NCBI RefSeq assembly: GCF_013369485.1
Contig: NZ_JABWEB010000002.1
Coordinates: 248,001-312,000, forward strand
DNA from: Massilia sp. BJB1822
Lineage (GTDB): Bacteria; Pseudomonadota; Gammaproteobacteria; Burkholderiales; Burkholderiaceae_D
Direction of reading: 5' to 3'
DNA length: 64,000 bases
The notes under the pieces are model-generated. The model did not search any database. It saw only the letters and a program-made list of their open reading frames with translations, and was not told the origin of the DNA. Positions 7,861 through 15,517 of the stretch are shown here, in pieces; the stretch's first letter is position 1, and each line of letters opens with the position of its first letter. The position numbers were made by a program, and so were the translations under genes.

Positions 7861-9759
7861 ATGAAAAAAAGCATACTGGCTACAACCATCGCGCTGCTCT
7901 TCGCCAGCGGCGCATTCGCACAAACCACCGACCCGACCGTGGAGCAGTCCGGCGATGGGGTGAATGCAGCGGCCAAGGCCAAGATCATTCAGGATAGCAG
8001 TAGCAATCACGATAACGACGCAAGCACCGATTCGAGCACGCATAACCGCAACAACAACAATACGGACGGTGCGGCAAGAGCCTCGGCCCAGGCGGCATCG
8101 GCGGCCAATAATGGCGGCACGTCGACCTCGAATATGACCAATTCCTTCAACAAGTCCTCGGCCAGCGCGATCAGCAAGCTGAGTGGCTCGGTCAGCGGCA
8201 ACACAATTTCGCACATCGGCAATATCGCCACCAACCGGGGTGATGCCAACGGCGGCAACGCCAAGGGCGGTTATGGCGGCGACGCCACCGGCGGCAATGC
8301 CAGGGCAGGCAGCGGCGGCGACGGCGCAGCGGCTCGTGGCGGCAGCGGCGGCGATGGCGCGGCAGCGCGCGGCGGCAGCGGTGGCGATGGCGCCTGGCCC
8401 GTGGCGGTGGCGGCGATGCGGGCAGCCGGCGCAATGCGCGCACGCAGTGCTTCCAGCGGCGACGCCACCGGCGCCAACGCGCGGGCCGGCAGCGGCGGCG
8501 ATGGCGGCAATGCACGCAATGCCAGCACGGGCGATGGTGGTGCCGGCGGCGCTGGCGATGGTGCCGGCGGCAACGGCGGACGGGCCGGCGGCAGCAGTGG
8601 CGGCAGCGGTGGCGACGGCGGTAACGGCGGCCGCGCCATTGGCGGTGACGGCGGCTATACCGGCAACGCCCGCGGCGGCAGCGGCGGCGCTTCCGGCTAT
8701 GCCGAAGGTTCAGCCGGCGGTCGTGGCGGCAGCACCGGGCGCGCTGTGGGCGGCGACGGCGGCGCGGCAGGTTCCGGCGGCTACGGCGGCTATGGCGGCA
8801 ATGGCGGGCGTGCCGCCGGCGGCGATGCGTCGGCCAGCCAAAGCAGCGGGGGCGGCAATGCGCGTGTAGGCGCACCGGTCGGCACGAACACGAATACCGG
8901 CAGCACTGGCGGCGAACCGCCGGCGCCGCTGATCGGCAATGACCAGACCCAGAGCGTCACCGGCACTGGCGGCAGCTCCACCGGTGGCGCTGCCAGCTCC
9001 GGCACCAACTCGGGCACCTCGGGCGCCAACACTTCGGGTGGTGGCGGCGCAGGCGCCGGGGGCGGCACCGGTGGCGGTGGCGGTGCGGGTTCCAGCGCGT
9101 CGAATGCCGGTGGCGCTGGCGCTGCCGGCGGCAGCAATACCTCCGGCGCCGGTGGCGCGGGTGCGGCGGCCAGCAATAGCGGCGGAGCAGGTGCCGCGGC
9201 CACAGCCGGCATGGGTGGCGCCGGCGCCGGCGGCGGCAACGGCAGCAGCAGCGGCGGCGCAGGCGCCGGCGGCGGTGCTGGCGCTGGTGGCGGCAGCAGC
9301 GGCTCGGCTTCGAACAGCGGTGGCAGCGGCGCAGCAGGCGGCAACGCCACTGGCGGCAGCGCCACTTCGGGCACGGCCACCAATGGCAGCTCCACGGCGG
9401 GCAATGGCGGCTCCGGCGGCGCCGGTGGCGGCAGCAATACCGGCGGTTCCGGCGGCGCTGGCGGTGGCGGCAACACGGGCGGCTCCGGTGGTGCTGGCGG
9501 TGGCGGCAATAATGGCGGCGCCGGTGGCGCCGGCGGTGCGGCTGCGGGTGGCACTGCTACCGCAGGCAACGGCATGGGCGGCGCAGGCGGCGCGGGTGGC
9601 ACGATCTCCGTGAATGCCGGCGACTTCAATATGTCGAATACCATGACCACGGTTGGCCAGTCGGCTGCCGGCATCATGGTGGTGAGCCAGAACAACGGCT
9701 TCTCCTCGCTGGTGCAGCAAAGCGTGAACGTGCAGGCTAATTTGCAAGTGGGTAAATAA
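7861..9759 (+). CDS. Secreted Gly/Ala/Ser-rich low-complexity protein, candidate extracellular fibre subunit
   Basis: A 632-residue protein with a clear Sec signal peptide (MKKSILATTIALLFASGAFA). Residues 25-115 are polar and contain SGDGVNAAAK, which recalls the GVNxAA element of Fap amyloid repeats. Residues about 125-330 are irregular repeats built on GGSGGDGxARG and GGDGG. Residues 350-590 are blocks of GGAGAGGG / GGSGGAGGG. The C-terminus (NNGFSSLVQQSVNVQANLQ) is a separate, more conventional segment. Aromatic residues are nearly absent; the single Trp falls in a short out-of-pattern stretch, residues about 178-195 (8393-8445), where a shifted frame restores the repeat. The gene is first in an operon behind a sigma-54 promoter. 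It resembles PE_PGRS or spidroin-like composition, not a known family. Role as fibre or matrix is inferred from context. Confidence 0.8.
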   Translation: MKKSILATTIALLFASGAFAQTTDPTVEQSGDGVNAAAKAKIIQDSSSNHDNDASTDSSTHNRNNNNTDGAARASAQAASAANNGGTSTSNMTNSFNKSSASAISKLSGSVSGNTISHIGNIATNRGDANGGNAKGGYGGDATGGNARAGSGGDGAAARGGSGGDGAAARGGSGGDGAWPVAVAAMRAAGAMRARSASSGDATGANARAGSGGDGGNARNASTGDGGAGGAGDGAGGNGGRAGGSSGGSGGDGGNGGRAIGGDGGYTGNARGGSGGASGYAEGSAGGRGGSTGRAVGGDGGAAGSGGYGGYGGNGGRAAGGDASASQSSGGGNARVGAPVGTNTNTGSTGGEPPAPLIGNDQTQSVTGTGGSSTGGAASSGTNSGTSGANTSGGGGAGAGGGTGGGGGAGSSASNAGGAGAAGGSNTSGAGGAGAAASNSGGAGAAATAGMGGAGAGGGNGSSSGGAGAGGGAGAGGGSSGSASNSGGSGAAGGNATGGSATSGTATNGSSTAGNGGSGGAGGGSNTGGSGGAGGGGNTGGSGGAGGGGNNGGAGGAGGAAAGGTATAGNGMGGAGGAGGTISVNAGDFNMSNTMTTVGQSAAGIMVVSQNNGFSSLVQQSVNVQANLQVGK

Positions 9760-9832
9760 GCCAGGGCCGGCGGCGCCACTTGCGCCGCCGGCATGCGGAA
9801 ACAGCTTTGCTCACAAAGCCCCGGAGGCTGTG

Positions 9833-10294
9833 ATGCGGATCTACACCAAGCAAGGACTGGCCCTGACGCTTTGCCTGCTTAGCCTGAATCTTCAGGCGCG
9901 GCAGGCGGCCAGCACCCTTACCGAGCCGGCGGCCGTAGTGCCGGCACCTGCCGAACCGGCAGACAAGCCCGTTTTGCCGGTGGTGGCAGCGTTTGCCGCC
10001 GCCGCGCTGAGCGGAAGCGGCGTGCGTTTGGCGCAGGATGAAAGCGGCATCCTGTCCGCGCCGCTTGGGGAAGCGCAGCTGTCACAGCTGCGCGGCGGCA
10101 GCGACGCGCCCTGGAGCGAGATGAAGTTGAACGGAGCGGTCAGCAACAACAAGGCGGTGCAGGTCTTGACCGGGTCGAATACCATCACTGAAGGCTCGTT
10201 CGCGAATGCTTCCGGCCTGCCGATGGTGATTCAGAATTCCGGCGCCAATGTGCTGATCCAGAACGCCACCATCGTGAATGTGCAGCTCAAATGA
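9833..10294 (+). CDS. Small exported protein with double-glycine processing motif
   Basis: A 153-residue protein with a signal peptide (about 1-25) and a Pro/Ala-rich segment. Residues 78-89 read LGEAQLSQLRGG, which fits the double-glycine leader pattern cut by C39 peptidases: Leu at -12, Leu at -7, Leu at -4 and GG at -2/-1. Cleavage would release a 64-residue mature domain that contains two beta-like elements (VQVLTGSNTITEG and VLIQNATIVNVQLK). ATG at 9833 is preferred to GTG at 9830 because GGAGG lies five bases upstream. The stop codon overlaps the C39 peptidase start (ATGA). It is probably a minor subunit, nucleator or chaperone of the Gly-rich polymer; no family was recognised. Confidence 0.75.
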   Translation: MRIYTKQGLALTLCLLSLNLQARQAASTLTEPAAVVPAPAEPADKPVLPVVAAFAAAALSGSGVRLAQDESGILSAPLGEAQLSQLRGGSDAPWSEMKLNGAVSNNKAVQVLTGSNTITEGSFANASGLPMVIQNSGANVLIQNATIVNVQLK

Positions 10295-10977
10295 AAACGC
10301 AGCTCCATCGCTGTGTGGGTAGCATCCTGCTGCTGGCTGTTTCGGCAGCGGGTTTGGCCGCCGAAGTGCAAAGCGTCGGCGGCGCGCCTTTCCACCTCAA
10401 AGTCACCAGCATCAAGGAACTGCGTTACCGCGCCACCGTGCGCCAGCAGTTCGACTTCAGCTGCGGCTCGGCGGCCGTGGCAACGTTGTTAAGCTACCAC
10501 TACGATTATCCGGTCAGCGAACAGCAAGCCTTCCAGGAGATGTTCCAGAACGGCGACCAGGAGAAGATCCGTCGCGAAGGCTTCTCCTTGCTGGATATGA
10601 AGCGCTTCCTGGCGGCGCGCGGTTTCATCGCCGACGGCTTTGAACTGCCGTTGGAAAAGCTGCACAAGGCGGGCTTTCCCGCGATTGTGCTGATTGCGGA
10701 GAAGGGTTACCATCATTTCGTCGTGGTCAAAGGCCTGCAGGGCGAACGCGTGCTGCTGGGCGATCCCGCCGGCGGCACCCGCGCCATGAGCCGCGCCGCT
10801 TTCGAAGCCGTATGGCAGAACCATCTGCTGTTTGTGATCCACGACCGGCCGGGCAAGCCGCGCTTCAATGAGTTGGCCGATTGGCGCGTGGCGCCGCAGG
10901 CCGTGCCGGCCGACGTCATCGAGCGCGATGGCCTGGCCCGCATCACTTTGCCCAAGCTGGGAAGAGGCGAATTCTAA
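10291..10977 (+). CDS. Exported C39 family cysteine peptidase (FapD-like)
   Basis: A 228-residue protein with a signal peptide (cleavage near residue 24), so it acts in the periplasm; unlike bacteriocin C39 enzymes it is not fused to an ABC transporter. The catalytic elements are visible: oxyanion Gln52/53 and Cys58 in QQFDFSCGSAA, His142 in GYHHFVVV and Asp158 in LLGDPAGG. This stand-alone periplasmic C39 form is the one found in Fap amyloid operons (FapD). It is translationally coupled to the upstream small protein and followed after ten bases by another small protein, both with double-glycine motifs, which makes them the natural substrates. Substrate identity is inference. Confidence 0.88.
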   Translation: MKTQLHRCVGSILLLAVSAAGLAAEVQSVGGAPFHLKVTSIKELRYRATVRQQFDFSCGSAAVATLLSYHYDYPVSEQQAFQEMFQNGDQEKIRREGFSLLDMKRFLAARGFIADGFELPLEKLHKAGFPAIVLIAEKGYHHFVVVKGLQGERVLLGDPAGGTRAMSRAAFEAVWQNHLLFVIHDRPGKPRFNELADWRVAPQAVPADVIERDGLARITLPKLGRGEF

Positions 10978-10987
10978 GGAGCGAGCG

Positions 10988-11479
10988 ATGCGCATTCTTC
11001 GCTGGAGCGCCGCCTTGCTGTGCGGTGTGACGTGGCTGGCCTGTGCCGACGGTCTGAATGCCGACTGGGTGGCGCTGCCCGACAGCGCCCTCGATGCGGC
11101 GCGTGGCGGCTTCGATAATGGCAGCGGCCTGGTGGTCTCGCTCGGCATCGAGCGCATGGTGTCGATCAATGGCGCCGTGGTGTCGAGCAGTCAGTTCAAT
11201 ATTGCCGATGTGGCGCACATGAGCGCCGCCGAGGCTGAGATGGCGCGCAGCGCCTTGAATCCTTTCCAGCTGGTGCAAAACGGCGACGGCAATATCGCGC
11301 CGGCGGCCATGAGTTCGGCCGCCGTCTCGGCACTGCTGATTCAGAACAGCGCCAACGACCAGCTGATACGCAGCCAGACCACGATCAACACTGCCGTCAA
11401 TAGCCTGGAAATCCTGAAAGGCATTAATTTGGAAAGCAGCATGCGGCAAGCGCTGGCTGGCGCGCTGACGCCGCGCTAA
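10988..11479 (+). CDS. Small exported protein with double-glycine motif, Fap accessory-like
   Basis: A 163-residue protein with a signal peptide (about 1-20, with a Cys at 19 that might be lipidated but lacks a good lipobox). Residues 30-41 read LPDSALDAARGG, again a double-glycine pattern with Leu at -12 and -7. The predicted mature protein begins FDNGSGLVVSLGIERMVSINGAVV and ends with an Asn/Gln-rich helix-like region (LLIQNSANDQLIRSQTTIN). AAGGAG sits six bases before the ATG. The position, between the C39 peptidase and the barrel, corresponds to fapE in Pseudomonas, but homology cannot be shown here. Confidence 0.75.
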   Translation: MRILRWSAALLCGVTWLACADGLNADWVALPDSALDAARGGFDNGSGLVVSLGIERMVSINGAVVSSSQFNIADVAHMSAAEAEMARSALNPFQLVQNGDGNIAPAAMSSAAVSALLIQNSANDQLIRSQTTINTAVNSLEILKGINLESSMRQALAGALTPR

Positions 11480-11506
11480 GTCCCACACTCTTCGGAAGGA
11501 GGAAGC

Positions 11507-12871
11507 ATGCAGCTTGCCCACACCCTGCGCGCCGGATCGGCCGGCCTGTCGCTCCTGTTATGCAGTGCCCTGGCCCAAGGCCAGCAAGAAGAACGCAGCA
11601 TGACCGACCTGGCGGCGGAACTGGCGGCCGTCAAGCAGCAACTGGCCGAGCAGCGGGCCTTGCTGAAGGCCTTGAAAACGGAGATGGAGCAACTGCAAGC
11701 CGTAAGGCCGGCGGCATCGGCGGCCGAACTGGAAAGCCGGCGCGGCGCGGGCAGTCCGTATCTGCAAGCCGGTTCGGCCGGACAGGCGGCGCCGGCACAG
11801 GCGCCTGTCCAGGGCGCCCCGGCGCCGGCAGCAGCGGCAGCGGCGGCGCCCAGCGCGCGGCGCGAGGTGGCGCAGGAGGGCGCAGTGGGCAAGGCGCCGG
11901 AACGCGATTCGCGTCCGCCTGAAGTGGCGCCCATTTTCGAAGCGCCGGGCGTGCTGACGCCGAAAGGCCATTATGTGCTGGAACCTTCGGTGCAGTTCGG
12001 CTATTCGTCCAGCAACCGCGTGGCCCTGGTCGGCTATACGATTATTCCCGCCATACTGATTGGCCTGGTCGATGTGCGCGAAATCAAGCGCAATACCTTC
12101 ACCGCCGCGCTGACGGGACGCTACGGCATCAACAGCCGCACCGAGATCGAAATGCGCGTGCCGTATGTCTACCGTTCCGATTCCACCGTCAGCCGCGAAA
12201 TCTTCACCGGCACCTCGGTTGAGCGCGTGTTTGAAACCAGCGGCCGCGCCATCGGCGATGTGGAGATGGCAGTGCGCCGCCAGCTCAACGACGGCGGCGC
12301 GGACAAGCCGTTTTACGTGGCCGGCTTGCGCATCAAGAGCCGCACCGGGCGCGATCCCTTCGAAGTCGTGACCGATTGCAGCCAGCGCTGCGTGGGACCG
12401 AACGCCAGCGGCACCGGCCTGCCGCTGAACCTGCCCACCGGCTCGGGCTTCTATGCCGTCCAGCCCAGCCTGACCTGGCTCTTCCCCTCCGATCCCGCCA
12501 TCTTCTTCGGCAGCGTCAGTTATCTGCACAACTTCAAGCGCAAGAATGTGACGCGCCGCATCCTCAATGGCGAGAGCGAGGAGCTGGGCACGGTGGCGCC
12601 GGGCGCGGTGATCGGCGCGAACTTCGGCATCGGCCTGGCGCTGAACGAGAAGGCTTCGCTCAGCCTGGGCTACGACCACCAGTCGGTGGCGCGCACCAAA
12701 CAGAATGGGCAGGCGGTGCCGGGATCGGTGCGCACCCAGCTTGGCACGCTGCTGATGGGCTTTACCTACCGCTTCAACGAAAAACGCTCGGTGAACATCT
12801 CGGTCGGCGCCGGGCTGACGCGCGATACGCCCGATGTCTCGCTGTCGATACGGGTACCGATGAATTTCTGA
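11507..12871 (+). CDS. Outer-membrane beta-barrel with N-terminal coiled coil (FapF-like exporter)
   Basis: A 454-residue protein. Signal peptide about 1-25; coiled coil 32-66 (LAAVKQQLAEQRALLKALK); Ala/Pro-rich linker 67-140; beta-barrel about 150-454 with alternating strands and a terminal Phe (SLSIRVPMNF), the usual outer-membrane insertion signal. A CSQRC pair lies in a predicted loop near residue 287. Trimeric coiled coil, linker and barrel is the architecture of FapF, the amyloid secretion pore. GGAGG precedes the ATG. It is the last gene of the sigma-54 operon and the likely exit channel for the Gly-rich protein. A generic transporter barrel is the alternative. Confidence 0.82.
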   Translation: MQLAHTLRAGSAGLSLLLCSALAQGQQEERSMTDLAAELAAVKQQLAEQRALLKALKTEMEQLQAVRPAASAAELESRRGAGSPYLQAGSAGQAAPAQAPVQGAPAPAAAAAAAPSARREVAQEGAVGKAPERDSRPPEVAPIFEAPGVLTPKGHYVLEPSVQFGYSSSNRVALVGYTIIPAILIGLVDVREIKRNTFTAALTGRYGINSRTEIEMRVPYVYRSDSTVSREIFTGTSVERVFETSGRAIGDVEMAVRRQLNDGGADKPFYVAGLRIKSRTGRDPFEVVTDCSQRCVGPNASGTGLPLNLPTGSGFYAVQPSLTWLFPSDPAIFFGSVSYLHNFKRKNVTRRILNGESEELGTVAPGAVIGANFGIGLALNEKASLSLGYDHQSVARTKQNGQAVPGSVRTQLGTLLMGFTYRFNEKRSVNISVGAGLTRDTPDVSLSIRVPMNF

Positions 12872-12943
12872 AGGGGAGTCAACGCAGTATCGGTTTTTGC
12901 GCTATCTTAGCGGTCCTGGCAACTCTCCAATAAGAAGGAAACC

Positions 12944-13903
12944 ATGACCGCTTTCAAGTTCTCCGCCAGCCGCGCCGCCGTGCTGGGCGCACTGGTCCTC
13001 GCCGCCAGCGCCGCTTTCGCCGCCGCGCCCATGGTCAAGACCCAGGCGCCCGGCTATTACCGCATGATGCTGGGCGACTTCGAGGTGACGGTGCTGAGCG
13101 ACGGCACCGTCGATCTGCCGGTGCACCAGCTGTTGAAGGACAAGCCGGGAAAAACCGAAAAGACGCTGGCCAAGTCCTTCCTGCACTCGCCGCTGGAAAC
13201 CTCGTTCAACAGCTTCCTGATCAATACCGGCTCCAAGCTGGTGCTGGTCGACACCGGGGCCGGCGCCCTGTTTGGGCCGACGCTGGGCAAGATGCTGGAG
13301 AATCTGAAAGCAGCCGGCTACAAGCCGGAGCAGGTCGACGAGATCTACATCACCCACCTGCATCCCGACCATGTGGGCGGCGTGATGGCGGCCGAGCAGC
13401 CGGCCTTCCCGAACGCCGTGGTGCGCATGGACAAGCGCGATGCCGACTTCTGGCTGAGCAAGGTGCAGATGGAGAAAGCGCCGGCCGAGGCCAAAGGCTT
13501 CTTTGCTGGCGCGATGAAAGTGCTGGCGCCTTATGCGAATGCGGGCAAGCTGCTGCCGTTTGAAGGCAATACCGATCTGGTGCCGGGCGTGAAAGCCGCG
13601 TCCAGTTTCGGCCACACGCCAGGCCATACGACCTATGTGGTGGAGAGCAAGGGCCAGAAGCTGGCCCTGATCGGCGATCTGCTGCACGTGCAGGCGGTGC
13701 AGATCGCCGAACCGGACGTGGTGATCGCCTTCGATACCGACAGCAAAGCCGCGCTGGCCGAACGCAAGGCTGCCTTTGCCGCCGCCGCCAAACAGGGTTA
13801 TCTGATCGGCGCGGCCCACCTGCCGTTCCCGGGCGTGGGCCATCTGCGCGGCAACGGCAAAGGCTACCAGTTCATTCCGGTGAACTACACGATTCCGCGC
13901 TGA
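12944..13903 (+). CDS. Exported metallo-beta-lactamase-fold hydrolase
   Basis: A 319-residue protein with a Sec signal peptide (about 1-28, ending AFAAA). The zinc motif HLHPDH is complete (His138, His140, Asp142, His143). Further ligands are visible in FGHTPGHTTY and in LIGDLLHVQ. This is the layout of quorum-quenching lactonase-like and AidC/PqsE-type hydrolases of the superfamily, but the substrate cannot be read from the sequence. AAGGA lies five bases before the ATG. A 72-base gap separates it from the barrel gene, and it probably has its own promoter. Confidence 0.85.
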   Translation: MTAFKFSASRAAVLGALVLAASAAFAAAPMVKTQAPGYYRMMLGDFEVTVLSDGTVDLPVHQLLKDKPGKTEKTLAKSFLHSPLETSFNSFLINTGSKLVLVDTGAGALFGPTLGKMLENLKAAGYKPEQVDEIYITHLHPDHVGGVMAAEQPAFPNAVVRMDKRDADFWLSKVQMEKAPAEAKGFFAGAMKVLAPYANAGKLLPFEGNTDLVPGVKAASSFGHTPGHTTYVVESKGQKLALIGDLLHVQAVQIAEPDVVIAFDTDSKAALAERKAAFAAAAKQGYLIGAAHLPFPGVGHLRGNGKGYQFIPVNYTIPR

Positions 13904-13931
13904 GGCGGAAGCGCGTTCCTGCCTTGGCCAA

Positions 13932-14987
13932 TCAGGCCAGGGCAGGGTAGTCCGTGTAGCCTTCGGCGTCCGGCGCGTAGAACAGCTCCGGGCGCTGCGG
14001 GTTGAGCGGCGCATTCAGTTGCAGGCGGCGCGGCAGGTCGGGGTTGGCGATGAAGTCCTTGCCCCATGCCACGGCGTCGGCGTGGCCGGAAGCGATCAGT
14101 TGCTCGGCGCCGGCGCGGTTGAACTTCTCATTGGCGATGTACACGCCGCCGAATTCCTTCTTCAGCAATGGACCCAGGCTGTCCGCGCCCACCGCTTCGC
14201 GCGCGCAGATAAAGGCGATCTTGCGCTTGCCCAGTTCGCGCGCCACATAGCCGAAGGTGGCGGTCGGATCGGAGTCGCCCATATCGTGCGTGTCGCGGCG
14301 CGGCGCCAGGTGCATGCCGACGCGGCCGGCGCCAAACACCTCGACGCAGGCATCGGTCACTTCCAGCATCAGGCGGGCGCGGTTTTCCAGCGAGCCACCG
14401 TAGATATCGGTGCGCTGGTTGGTGCTGTCCTGCAGGAACTGGTCGAGCAGATAGCCATTCGCGCCGTGGATTTCCACGCCGTCGAAACCGGCTTTCTTCG
14501 CATTCTCGGCGCCCTTGCGGTAGGCGGCAACAACCTGGCGCACTTCCTCCGTTTCCAGCGCGCGCGGCACCGCGTATGGGCGCACGGGACGCAGCAGGCT
14601 CACATTGCCCTTGGCCGCAATGGCGCTCGGCGCCACCGGCGCCTGGCCGTCAAGCAGGCTGGGATCGGAAATGCGGCCCACATGCCACAGCTGCAGGAAG
14701 ATCTTGCCGCCCTTGGCGTGCACCGCCGCGGTGATCGGCTTCCAGCCTTCCACCTGCTCATCAGACCAGATGCCCGGCGTGTTTTCATAGCCCACGCCTT
14801 GCGGGGTCACGGCGGTGGCCTCGCTCAGAATCAGGCCGGCGCTGGCGCGCTGGGCATAGTACTCGGCCATCAGCGCATTCGGCACGCGGCCGGCGCCGAC
14901 GGCGCGCGAGCGGGTCAGCGGCGCCATGATGATGCGGTTGTTCAGGGTCAGGTCGCCCACGGTAAACGACTCGAAGAGGGTGCTCAT
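13932..14987 (-). CDS. Old yellow enzyme family alkene reductase (NemA-like)
   Basis: A 351-residue FMN-dependent NAD(P)H oxidoreductase that reduces activated C=C bonds or nitro compounds. The TIM-barrel signatures are complete: MAPLTRSRA near residue 22, FLQLWHVGR, the substrate-binding HGANGYLLDQFL and NQRTDIYGGSLENR. The length is normal. It lies 27 bases downstream of an ArsR-type gene on the same strand, so it is probably part of that operon and induced by electrophiles or a related signal, as for many OYE genes beside small repressors. Confidence 0.92.
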   Translation of the reverse strand: MSTLFESFTVGDLTLNNRIIMAPLTRSRAVGAGRVPNALMAEYYAQRASAGLILSEATAVTPQGVGYENTPGIWSDEQVEGWKPITAAVHAKGGKIFLQLWHVGRISDPSLLDGQAPVAPSAIAAKGNVSLLRPVRPYAVPRALETEEVRQVVAAYRKGAENAKKAGFDGVEIHGANGYLLDQFLQDSTNQRTDIYGGSLENRARLMLEVTDACVEVFGAGRVGMHLAPRRDTHDMGDSDPTATFGYVARELGKRKIAFICAREAVGADSLGPLLKKEFGGVYIANEKFNRAGAEQLIASGHADAVAWGKDFIANPDLPRRLQLNAPLNPQRPELFYAPDAEGYTDYPALA

Positions 14988-15014
14988 GTTTTGTCCTTGC
15001 AGTGTATGGGCCGG

Positions 15015-15311
15015 CTACAGCCCCTTGTTCATATGGTCGAGAAAAGCCTGAATCGTGGTCTCGTCGCGTTTGAAGAAATTCCACTGTCCGATGCGCTGCA
15101 CCGTCACCAGCCCGGCGTTCTGCAGGGTGGTCAGGTGGGCCGATACCGTCGATTGCGACAGGCCGGCACGCTTGTCGATCTGGCCGGCGCAGACACCCAT
15201 GTCGAGCGGGTGATACTGCTCGCTGAAGTGCAGCTGCGGTTCTTTCAGCCAGGCCAGGATCTGGCGCCGGACCGGATTGGCCAGGGCTTTGTGGATTGCG
15301 TCGATGTCCAT
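15015..15311 (-). CDS. ArsR family transcriptional repressor
   Basis: A 98-residue winged-helix regulator (HKALANPVRRQILAWL; QSTVSAHLTTLQNAGLV). A single Cys (GVCAG) could be a redox or electrophile sensor; no metal-binding Cys cluster of ArsR/CadC type is visible. ATG at 15311 is the natural start, since family homology begins there; the upstream sequence lacks a Shine-Dalgarno. It precedes the OYE gene and two direct repeats lie immediately upstream, so autoregulation plus control of the OYE gene is likely. Confidence 0.85.
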   Translation of the reverse strand: MDIDAIHKALANPVRRQILAWLKEPQLHFSEQYHPLDMGVCAGQIDKRAGLSQSTVSAHLTTLQNAGLVTVQRIGQWNFFKRDETTIQAFLDHMNKGL

Positions 15312-15330
15312 AGTTCGGGTTTTAACGATA

Positions 15331-15365
15331 CGAATATCGGATACTTCCGATTCGCATATCGGTAT
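15331..15365. promoter_or_regulatory. Direct repeat, candidate ArsR operator
   Basis: CGAATATCGGATA (15331-15343) and CGCATATCGGTAT (15353-15365) match at 11 of 13 bases and lie 22 bp apart, two helical turns, between the divergent ArsR and gdx genes. Confidence 0.5.
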
Positions 15366-15423
15366 TCTACGATATAATTTCAAGGGTTGCTGAAGCCGTT
15401 CCAAAACATGCCGGGAACGGAGG

Positions 15424-15432
15424 TGGTATACT
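15424..15432 (+). promoter_or_regulatory. Extended -10 promoter for gdx
   Basis: TGGTATACT fits an extended -10 element. Transcription would begin near 15439, just before the guanidine-II riboswitch. A TATAAT at 15373-15378 is an alternative that would give a longer leader. Confidence 0.4.
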
Positions 15433-15442
15433 GCTGGCTCTT

Positions 15443-15512
15443 CTCCCGCGGGGACGACCCCGCCGCAGCAAGGGAGCCAGACAGGGACGGCCCTGCCATG
15501 ACTTTGGGAGAG
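15443..15512 (+). ncRNA. Guanidine-II (mini-ykkC) riboswitch
   Basis: Two short hairpins carry the diagnostic ACGR tetraloops: GCGGGG-ACGA-CCCCGC at 15448-15463 and CAGGG-ACGG-CCCTG at 15482-15495, joined by an 18-base linker. The ribosome binding site GGGAGAG of gdx follows at 15506-15512. This is the complete mini-ykkC architecture. Guanidinium binding docks the two loops and frees the ribosome binding site, which turns on translation of the exporter. Confidence 0.95.
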
Positions 15513-15517
15513 ACATC

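Noticed and set aside
8240..9600. Possible CRISPR array or tandem satellite
   Set aside because: The repeats are irregular coding repeats without uniform spacers, within a continuous reading frame.
8710..9794. Long minus-strand Pro- or Ala-rich frames opposite the Gly-rich gene
   Set aside because: GGC/GCC repeats keep all frames open. Only the plus frame has a signal peptide, promoter, ribosome binding site and operon context.
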